In this document: positions 1 to 4,380 of the stretch, one piece after another
Position numbering within the stretch: the first letter of the stretch is position 1
Layout of the letters: the number at the start of each line of letters is the position of its first letter
Source of the DNA: Bifidobacterium sp.
GTDB lineage: Bacteria; Actinomycetota; Actinomycetes; Actinomycetales; Bifidobacteriaceae
Length of the DNA: 5,961 bases
Assembly (NCBI GenBank): GCA_022739095.1
Contig: JAIJEI010000131.1
Span: 1-5,961, forward strand
Reading direction: 5' to 3'
The notes under the pieces: model-generated
Database searches by the model: none
Told to the model about the DNA's origin: nothing
What the model saw: the letters and a program-made list of their open reading frames with translations, nothing else
Position numbers and translations under genes: made by a program

Positions 1-284
1 CCCCATGCTGGCTGGCCGTTCGGGCCATAGTTCGGATTGTAGGCGTACGGGCCGTAGTACGGGTTCTGGTTCGGTCCGCCTTGTGGCTGGCCGTTCTGCG
101 CCTGCTGATTCTGAGTGTCTTGCGTTCCCGGCGCACCTTGCGGAGGATATTGGCCGCCATGATTGCTGTCATACGCGCCATACTGCGGTTGGCCCGGTTG
201 GCCCGCCGGATTCGGCTGGCTCGGCTGGCTCTGGTTGGGCTGGCCCGTCTGGCCATTCCACTGGCCCTCGTTTGGATTGCTCAT
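1..284 (-). CDS. N-terminal part of a Gln/Pro/Gly-rich protein, possibly a membrane protein (partial)
   Basis: Reading on the minus strand from the ATG at 284-282 gives 94 complete codons with no stop before the left edge. The protein begins MSNPNEGQWNGQTGQPNQ and is dominated by Gln, Pro, Gly, Asn and Tyr, with loose GQP/QPQ and YGPYAYNPNYGPNGQ repeats and no hydrophobic stretch, so this part is predicted to be disordered. The start is supported by AAGGAG five bases upstream (about 290-295). In bifidobacteria and other actinobacteria, such N-termini often precede transmembrane domains (for example DUF4190- or DUF805-like proteins). That is only an analogy, because the domain-bearing part lies outside the window. 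It is divergent from pepO. A low-complexity region like this cannot assign a function. The plus-strand reading across the same bases is Leu/Arg-rich and looks like a shadow. Confidence 0.72.
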   Translation of the reverse strand, partial: MSNPNEGQWNGQTGQPNQSQPSQPNPAGQPGQPQYGAYDSNHGGQYPPQGAPGTQDTQNQQAQNGQPQGGPNQNPYYGPYAYNPNYGPNGQPAW

Positions 285-460
285 CGTAACTCCTTAACTC
301 AAGATCCATATTCAGGTTCCACATACCATGTTAGGCAAGTCACCTAATTTGAACCATCATCACAATTAGGCAATCTATCTAGTTCACTGACAGCGCAATG
401 CCCATAACGCAATATCTGCATCACCAGCACTTCTCCCCCGCCGCGATTAGGCTTAGGGCC
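285..460. promoter_or_regulatory. Divergent intergenic region between the Gln/Pro-rich gene and pepO
   Basis: This stretch must hold the promoters of two genes that point away from each other. It is more AT-rich than its flanks. Visible structure: an inverted repeat CCTAATT (343-349) / AATTAGG (364-370) with a 14-base spacer, and a direct repeat TTAGGCAA at 331-338 and 366-373. A further TTAGGC at 447-452 abuts the pepO start. On the minus strand TTGCCT (within the first repeat) stands upstream of an AT-rich patch and could be a -35 element, and TTGAAC at 349-354 could serve pepO. Neither has a convincing -10 partner, so I do not place a promoter exactly. The repeats could bind a regulator, but this is inference. 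Confidence 0.4.
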
Positions 461-2635
461 ATGATCAACGAAACCGAAACGCTGACGTCGGGCATCGACC
501 CGGCATCGTTCTCCTCCGTCATCAAGCCGACCAATGACCTGTTCCGCTACGTGAATGGTCCATGGATCGACACCTACCGACTGCCCGACGACCGCTCGCG
601 CTACGGCTCCTTCGACAAGCTCGCCGAGGATGCCGAAAACCAGGTGCGCGACATCCTCGACGCCGACGACTGTCCGGCCGTCAAGTCCGAGGCCTTGTAC
701 CGCTCATTCCTCAACACCGCCGCCATCGAGGCAGCCGGCCTCGACCCAATTCGCGACGAGCTTGACCTCATCGATTCCGCCATTGGCAAGGCCGCACTCA
801 CGCGAGTGCTCGGCACCATCAATCCAATTGGCGGACCCGATCTGTTCGGCTTGGCCGTTTACGGCGACCCCGGCGACCCGGACCGCAACATCGCCCACCT
901 TGAGCAGGCCGGCCTCTGCCTGCCGGATGAGGCCTACTATCGCGAAGACCACTACGCCCCCGTGCGCGAAGCGTACGTGACGATGGTCGCCGCCCAACTG
1001 GTGAACGCCGGATACGCGCCCGCCGCTGAATCCAACGGCAGCGACGAACTGCCCGCCAACGCCGGTGACGATGAGAGCAACAGCCCCGCCACGGTTCCCA
1101 GCGAAGCCGCACTTGATATGGCCCGCCACTTCCTTGCCGTGGAAACCAAGATCGCCGCCAACCATTGGGACAATGTGGCCACGCGCGACTCGGTGAAGAC
1201 CTATAACCCCACCGATTACGCCGATTTGGCCGCCACACTGAAGAACTTCGATCTCGGTTCTTGGATCGACGCCTGGCAAACCTCCTATGATGCCACCGAG
1301 GCCGCCAAGGCTCAGTCAATCGATTTCAAGTCTGTGTTCACGCGCGTCATTGTGCACGAGCCAAGCTTCCTCAGCGGTTTTGATGCGTTCTGGGCCGAGG
1401 CCGATCTGGCCGATCTCAAGCTGTGGGCTCGCGTTCACATGATTCTGGGATTCGCGTCCTCCCTGTCACATGACTTCGATACCACCAACTTTGACTTCTA
1501 CGGCAAGGTGCTCTCCGGCGCCAAGAAGCAGCGCGATCGTTGGAAGCGCGCAGTCAGCCTGGTCAACGGCGTCTGCGGCGAGGATGTGGGCCGCGAGTAT
1601 GTGCGCCTCCACTTCCCTGAAAGCTCGAAGCGCCGTATGGAAGAGCTGGTTGCCAATCTGATCGACGCCTACCGCGTGTCCATCACCAATTCCGATTGGC
1701 TGGGCGAGGACACCAAGGCCAAGGCTCTGGAGAAGATCTCCAAGTTCACGCCGAAAATCGGCTACACCAACCATTGGCGCGACTACTCGGCGCTGAGCGT
1801 CTCCGCGGACGCACTGCCCGCCGAGAACGCCAAGGCCGCGAACCTGTACGAGACCGGCTACCAGCTGGCCAAGGTCGGCAAGTCGGTCGACAAGGACGAG
1901 TGGCTGATGAATCCGCAGACGGTGAACGCCTACTATGAGCCGAGCATGAACGTCATCGTGTTCCCGGCTGCGATTCTGCAGCCCCCGTTCTTCGATCCGA
2001 AGGCCGAGGACGCGGCGAACTACGGCGGCATCGGCGCAGTGATCGGCCACGAGATCGGCCATGGCTTCGACGATCAGGGTTCGCAGTACGACGGCGACGG
2101 CAAGATCAACAACTGGTGGACCGACGAGGATCGCAAGAACTTCGAGGCCCGCACCGGTGCTCTGATCGCCCAGTACAACAGCTTTGTACCGCTGCAGCTG
2201 GCCGAGAAGTACGCCGACGAACCGGATAAGGCACCGCACGTGAACGGCGCGCTGACCATCGGCGAGAACATCGGCGATCTGGGCGGCGTGAACATCGCGC
2301 TCAAGGCGTATGCGTTCGCGCTCGGCAAGGCGGCAGGTAAGTCCGACGCCGAGGAAGACGGCTCCCCCGCCGTCATCAAGGCGCTACTTGACACCGCCCC
2401 CGAAATGGACGGATTCACCGGCCTGCAGCGCTTCTTCCTGAGCTACGCCTCCATCTGGCGCACCAAGAACCGCGACGAACTGGCCGAACAGTACCTGCAG
2501 ATCGACCCTCACTCTCCGGCCGAATTCCGCACCAACGGCATCGCCAGCAACGTGGACCTCTTCTATGATGCCTTTGGCGTGACCGAAGGCGACGCCATGT
2601 GGCTCGCGCCCAAGGACCGTGTGCGCATTTGGTAA
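461..2635 (+). CDS. pepO: M13-family zinc metallopeptidase (PepO-type endopeptidase)
   Basis: This is a 724-residue peptidase of the neprilysin/endothelin-converting-enzyme family (M13), expected to cleave oligopeptides in the cytoplasm. The zinc site is HEIGH at residues 530-534 (His530 and His534 ligands, Glu531 catalytic). The third ligand is in GENIGDLGG (Glu602), with Asp606 at the spacing usual for the family. The substrate-binding NAYY motif (Asn489-Ala490) is followed by IVFPAAILQPPFF, another family hallmark. The C-terminus ends RVRIW, matching the family's CxxW end without the cysteine. No signal peptide or membrane anchor is visible, unlike the mammalian enzymes. It is longer than lactobacillal PepO (around 630 residues), partly because of a polar insert near residues 190-215. 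An upstream in-frame ATG at 398 would add 21 residues that do not look like the family and has no ribosome site. I prefer 461, where MINETETL begins, with weak AGG-type signals upstream. Transcription probably ends at the hairpin at 2653-2697. Confidence 0.93.
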   Translation: MINETETLTSGIDPASFSSVIKPTNDLFRYVNGPWIDTYRLPDDRSRYGSFDKLAEDAENQVRDILDADDCPAVKSEALYRSFLNTAAIEAAGLDPIRDELDLIDSAIGKAALTRVLGTINPIGGPDLFGLAVYGDPGDPDRNIAHLEQAGLCLPDEAYYREDHYAPVREAYVTMVAAQLVNAGYAPAAESNGSDELPANAGDDESNSPATVPSEAALDMARHFLAVETKIAANHWDNVATRDSVKTYNPTDYADLAATLKNFDLGSWIDAWQTSYDATEAAKAQSIDFKSVFTRVIVHEPSFLSGFDAFWAEADLADLKLWARVHMILGFASSLSHDFDTTNFDFYGKVLSGAKKQRDRWKRAVSLVNGVCGEDVGREYVRLHFPESSKRRMEELVANLIDAYRVSITNSDWLGEDTKAKALEKISKFTPKIGYTNHWRDYSALSVSADALPAENAKAANLYETGYQLAKVGKSVDKDEWLMNPQTVNAYYEPSMNVIVFPAAILQPPFFDPKAEDAANYGGIGAVIGHEIGHGFDDQGSQYDGDGKINNWWTDEDRKNFEARTGALIAQYNSFVPLQLAEKYADEPDKAPHVNGALTIGENIGDLGGVNIALKAYAFALGKAAGKSDAEEDGSPAVIKALLDTAPEMDGFTGLQRFFLSYASIWRTKNRDELAEQYLQIDPHSPAEFRTNGIASNVDLFYDAFGVTEGDAMWLAPKDRVRIW

Positions 2636-2652
2636 TCCCCGTTATGTAAAAG

Positions 2653-2697
2653 AAAACCGCTGTGCTTGCCTCGATTACAGGCGAACACAGCGGTTTT
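2653..2697. terminator. Bidirectional intrinsic terminator between pepO and higA
   Basis: AAAACCGCTGTG (2653-2664) pairs perfectly with CACAGCGGTTTT (2686-2697), giving a 12-bp stem. Inside it GCCT (2668-2671) can pair with AGGC (2679-2682) to extend the hairpin. On the plus strand the stem runs into five T's, 18 bases after the pepO stop. On the minus strand the hairpin is followed by TTTTCTTTTAC, and the higA stop (2700-2702) sits almost on its edge. It can therefore end both converging transcripts. Confidence 0.88.
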
Positions 2698-2699
2698 TG

Positions 2700-3029
2700 C
2701 TACTCCGTCACCGGCTCCGGGAATGGCGGCTGGGGATTGAGATTCGGAATGCCCTCAAGCACGGACGGGTCGAACGTGAAGATTTCATAGTCACGCTGCA
2801 GATTCATCCAGAATTCCGGCGTGATTCCGAACGCCCTACTCAGACGATGGGCCATCGCGACACTGATGCCGCGCTTGCCCTTGATGATTTCTCCCACAGC
2901 CGTCTCTGACACACCAATGGCTTTGGCGAGCCGATAGTTGCTAATGCCCAGCGGCTCCATGAACTCCTCTTTGAGGATTTCGCCAGGAGTGCTGTACAGG
3001 CTATCAGTGGTAGTCATCGAAGTAAACAT
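2700..3029 (-). CDS. higA: HigA-family antitoxin (helix-turn-helix, type II toxin-antitoxin)
   Basis: This 109-residue protein is of the HigA/VapI type. It should neutralise the adjacent HigB by direct binding and repress the operon through its DNA-binding domain. The family signature STPGEILKEEFMEPLGIS lies at residues 13-30. The HTH (NYRLAKAIGVSETAVGEII and on to GKRGIS) spans about 31-56. The HRLSRAFGITPEFWMNLQRDYE block (61-82) is also characteristic. The tail from about residue 96 is proline-rich (NPQPPFPEPVTE). Several ATGs are in frame. I chose 3029 because AAGGAAG at 3036-3042 is spaced six bases from it. The ATG at 3017 lacks a well-placed site, and the one at 3068 would add 13 residues unlike the family. 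With this start, higA overlaps the end of higB by 26 bases, implying translational coupling. The gene ends next to the shared terminator. Confidence 0.9.
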   Translation of the reverse strand: MFTSMTTTDSLYSTPGEILKEEFMEPLGISNYRLAKAIGVSETAVGEIIKGKRGISVAMAHRLSRAFGITPEFWMNLQRDYEIFTFDPSVLEGIPNLNPQPPFPEPVTE

Positions 3030-3297
3030 CGTAGGCTTCCTTTTCCTCATCGTCCCATTTGAAGACAAGACGATACTGCCGATTTACCCGGATACTCCAG
3101 TATCCCTTAAGATTCCCAACCAGAGGCTCCAATCTATTGCCCGGATACTCCGATAAATCCATAAGCGACTGCGCCGCTTTCAGGACCTGGAGTCTTCGCA
3201 GGAGCTGATGATTGCAACCAGTTGGATATCCTTTAGGATAAGGACCTCCAAACAAGAAAAGCTGTAGCTCTTTATCTCTAGCTCGAATATATACCAT
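3004..3297 (-). CDS. higB: HigB-family mRNA-cleaving toxin (RelE/ParE superfamily)
   Basis: This 97-residue toxin is of the HigB/'plasmid maintenance killer' family. Known members are ribosome-dependent endoribonucleases that cut mRNA and halt translation until HigA binds them. The diagnostic block is RRLQVLKAAQSLMDLSEYPG, then NRLEPLVGNLKGYWSIRVN and RQYRLVFKW. The protein ends DVYFDDYH, with the terminal Tyr-His pair typical of active HigB. Length is close to the family norm (about 92 residues). The N-terminal third carries an unusual Gly/Pro/Tyr segment (FGGPYPKGYPTGC, near residues 16-28). GGAAGG lies nine bases before the ATG at 3297-3295. The toxin-first order followed by an overlapping HTH antitoxin is the classical higBA layout. 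GC is near 44% by hand count of 240 bases, well below pepO, which suggests acquisition by transfer. The gene looks intact, but activity cannot be judged from sequence. Confidence 0.9.
   Translation of the reverse strand: MVYIRARDKELQLFLFGGPYPKGYPTGCNHQLLRRLQVLKAAQSLMDLSEYPGNRLEPLVGNLKGYWSIRVNRQYRLVFKWDDEEKEAYDVYFDDYH
3036..3042 (-). promoter_or_regulatory. Ribosome binding site that sets the higA start
   Basis: On the minus strand AAGGAAG lies six bases before the ATG at 3029-3027, inside the last codons of higB. It favours that ATG over the in-frame ATG at 3017 (spacing about 18) and the one at 3047-3049 region further upstream. Its position within higB suggests that ribosomes finishing the toxin start the antitoxin. 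Confidence 0.6.
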
Positions 3298-3359
3298 ATA
3301 CTAACACCTTCCGTTAGTATCGACAAACGTTAGTAACGTTGAGCGATAGTATGGTTGGC
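3298..3359. promoter_or_regulatory. Repeat array in front of higBA, probable HigA operator
   Basis: Between the ssb stop and the higB start lies a dense set of related sites. ATACTAAC (3298-3305) and GTTAGTAT (3313-3320) form a perfect 8-bp inverted repeat that flanks the higB ribosome site. AACGTTA (3326-3332) and TAACGTT (3334-3340) form a perfect palindrome around one base. The core recurs as direct copies at 16-base steps: CGTTAGTA at 3312, CGTTAGTA at 3328, and CGATAGTA (one mismatch) at 3344. HigA proteins are known to bind palindromes at their own promoter, so these are good operator candidates. I found no convincing -35/-10 pair, although TACTAA- and GATACT-like hexamers occur within the repeats on the minus strand. 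Binding by HigA is inference. Confidence 0.62.
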
Positions 3360-3361
3360 AA

Positions 3362-4105
3362 TCAGAATTCGGATTCGCTGGGATCGGAAGGTTCGGCGAA
3401 ACCGTCGACGTAGGTTTGTTGGGCTGCGGACTGTGGCTGATTAGCGCCAGCGTCCGGTTGCGACATGACGGCATCGGCCATGGGCGCAGCCGCTGACTCG
3501 GTTGATGGCGACAGTGATTGGCCGGAATCGGAGGTGACCCCAAATTCGACTGGGCCTGATTCCGACGGGGTTGCATATTGGTCAATGCCCACACCGGACG
3601 CAGCACCGCCCACACTATATTGCGTTGGCCTCATGTGCGGTGACGATGCTCGCTGTCCGTTTCCTCCATCCATGCCTTCGACGGCACCATTGGCATTGCC
3701 GTTACCGTTACCACCATTGCCTCCGTTACCGTTGCCGGCACGCTGTGGCTTGATCAGCGACGTGGTGCCGAAGGTCAGGTCATGTCCAATGTTGGTAGCT
3801 TCGAGAACAGTTCTGCTGCGCGGTTCGCCTTGCTCATTGGTCCACTGCTCGGTGATGAGTGAACCGACCACAATGATGCGGTCACCGCGGCGAACCGAAC
3901 TGGCGGCGTTCACGGCCAAAGCACGGAACGCTTTGACGCCCACCCATGCGGTTCCGTAATCCTCCCATTGTCTGGTAGTCGGCTTGAGTCGACTGCGCGT
4001 GCTGCCCATACGGAATGTCAGCACGCGGAAGTTCTCGGTTCCGCCTAGTGTCGGGTCACCGGCCACAAAGCCGGTGACGGTCACTGCTGCTTGCTGATTT
4101 GCCAT
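3362..4105 (-). CDS. ssb: Single-stranded DNA-binding protein (SSB), with Gly/Asn linker
   Basis: This 247-residue protein has an N-terminal OB fold (about residues 5-118): AAVTVTGFVAGDPTL, FRVLTFRMGSTRSR, AWVGVKAFRALAVNAASSVRRGDRIIVVGSLITEQW and a closing strand near VLEATNIGHDL. Aromatics W54, F60 and W88 follow the W-x5-F...W pattern that stacks on single-stranded DNA in bacterial SSBs. Residues 124-139 are almost only Gly and Asn, followed by a Ser/Ala/Gln-rich disordered tail. The last residues, EPSDPSESEF, are acidic and end in Phe but lack the usual DDxIPF tip that recruits partner proteins. Many actinobacteria carry two SSBs, and this may be the paralog not linked to rpsF/rpsR; that gene is not in the window. 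The start at 4105 has AAGGA six bases upstream (4112-4116). Upstream in-frame ATGs would add an unrelated Arg-rich extension. No hairpin terminator follows the stop, so read-through into higBA is possible. Confidence 0.88.
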   Translation of the reverse strand: MANQQAAVTVTGFVAGDPTLGGTENFRVLTFRMGSTRSRLKPTTRQWEDYGTAWVGVKAFRALAVNAASSVRRGDRIIVVGSLITEQWTNEQGEPRSRTVLEATNIGHDLTFGTTSLIKPQRAGNGNGGNGGNGNGNANGAVEGMDGGNGQRASSPHMRPTQYSVGGAASGVGIDQYATPSESGPVEFGVTSDSGQSLSPSTESAAAPMADAVMSQPDAGANQPQSAAQQTYVDGFAEPSDPSESEF

Positions 4106-4152
4106 GATCGGTCCTTTCCTCGGCCTGATGGCCTGTTGTTTGGATGTGGACC

Positions 4153-4171
4153 GCCGGAGCCTGTCTCCGGC
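4153..4171 (-). other. Small hairpin in the ssb leader
   Basis: GCCGGAG (4153-4159) and CTCCGGC (4165-4171) are perfect inverted repeats around a five-base loop, lying about 50 bases before the ssb start. The stem is GC-rich but has no T-tract after it on the minus strand, so it is not a simple terminator. It could affect leader RNA stability or translation, or be incidental. Confidence 0.35.
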
Positions 4172-4250
4172 TTCATTGCCGGCTTGCACGCCCCAGCGGT
4201 ACCTCCACTGTGAGGCATGATGTTGGAAGCGCACAAGGGCAACTGGCAAA

Positions 4251-4259
4251 TGTGGATAT
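4251..4259 (-). promoter_or_regulatory. DnaA-box-like 9-mer, one mismatch
   Basis: The plus strand reads TGTGGATAT, i.e. ATATCCACA on the minus strand, one base from the DnaA box TTATCCACA. Alone it would be weak evidence. It counts because it lies 34 bases from a pair of perfect boxes upstream of the same gene. Confidence 0.4.
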
Positions 4260-4284
4260 TGTGACGCAGTTGAAATTTTAAGAA

Positions 4285-4309
4285 TGTGGATAAGTTTCGG
4301 TTATCCACA
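4285..4309. promoter_or_regulatory. Pair of perfect DnaA-box sequences in inverted orientation upstream of ssb
   Basis: TGTGGATAA (4285-4293) and TTATCCACA (4301-4309) are exact reverse complements separated by seven bases (GTTTCGG). Each matches the consensus DnaA box TTATCCACA. An AT-rich patch (4271-4284) adjoins them. On the minus strand it contains TAAAAT (4275-4280), a good -10-like hexamer with no clear -35 partner. If that is the ssb promoter, the nearer box overlaps the polymerase site, so DnaA could repress or tune ssb. Alternatively the 25-bp inverted repeat could be the operator of another dimeric regulator, or a DnaA-titrating site. No dnaA, dnaN or other origin genes are in the window, so this is not evidently oriC. 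Confidence 0.6.
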
Positions 4310-4312
4310 ACA

Positions 4313-4346
4313 AAGCGCCATTCTGCGACTGGGCAGAATGGCGCTT
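4313..4346 (-). terminator. Intrinsic terminator of proS
   Basis: AAGCGCCATTCTGC (4313-4326) and GCAGAATGGCGCTT (4333-4346) form a perfect 14-bp stem with a six-base loop, starting about 35 bases after the proS stop. On the minus strand it runs into TTTGTTGTGG, a short and imperfect U-tract. The stem is strong, so termination is likely, although some read-through toward ssb is possible. The DnaA-box pair begins only four bases beyond it. Confidence 0.8.
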
Positions 4347-4380
4347 GATGCGATTAACGCTGAGGCTGAGTAAGTGGGAC

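Noticed and set aside
81..347. Plus-strand open frame giving an 88-residue Leu/Ala/Arg-rich protein
   Set aside because: It is the antisense of the Gln/Pro-rich gene: CAG/CCG codons read in reverse give Leu and Arg. There is no ribosome site and its apparent hydrophobicity is an artefact.
398..460. Upstream ATG at 398 as the pepO start, adding 21 residues
   Set aside because: No ribosome site precedes it, and the added residues (His/Gln/Arg-rich) do not resemble M13 N-termini. ATG at 461 fits better. It remains possible.
704..1279. 191-residue minus-strand open frame inside pepO
   Set aside because: It is antisense to clear M13 peptidase coding sequence, resembles no family I know, and is expected from GC-rich codon bias.
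1466..2239. 257-residue minus-strand open frame inside pepO
   Set aside because: It lies opposite the conserved catalytic region of pepO and has the Val/Leu/Gly/Ala-rich composition of an antisense shadow.
2619..2909. Plus-strand open frame after pepO
   Set aside because: It runs through the terminator and opposite higA, and has no recognisable domain.
3298..3328. Minus-strand TTGTCG-17-TAGTAT as the higB promoter
   Set aside because: The -10 would touch the higB ATG and start transcription inside the gene, leaving the GGAAGG ribosome site unused.
3465..3959. 164-residue plus-strand open frame opposite ssb
   Set aside because: It is antisense to the SSB OB fold and linker; its Pro/Leu repeats mirror the Gly/Asn codons.
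4081..4308. 75-residue minus-strand open frame upstream of and overlapping the ssb start
   Set aside because: It has no ribosome site, begins within the DnaA-box pair, and encodes no recognisable motif.
4251..4309. Chromosomal replication origin (oriC)
   Set aside because: Only two perfect boxes are present, and dnaA, dnaN or gyrase genes are absent. ssb-promoter regulation or titration is more modest and fits better.
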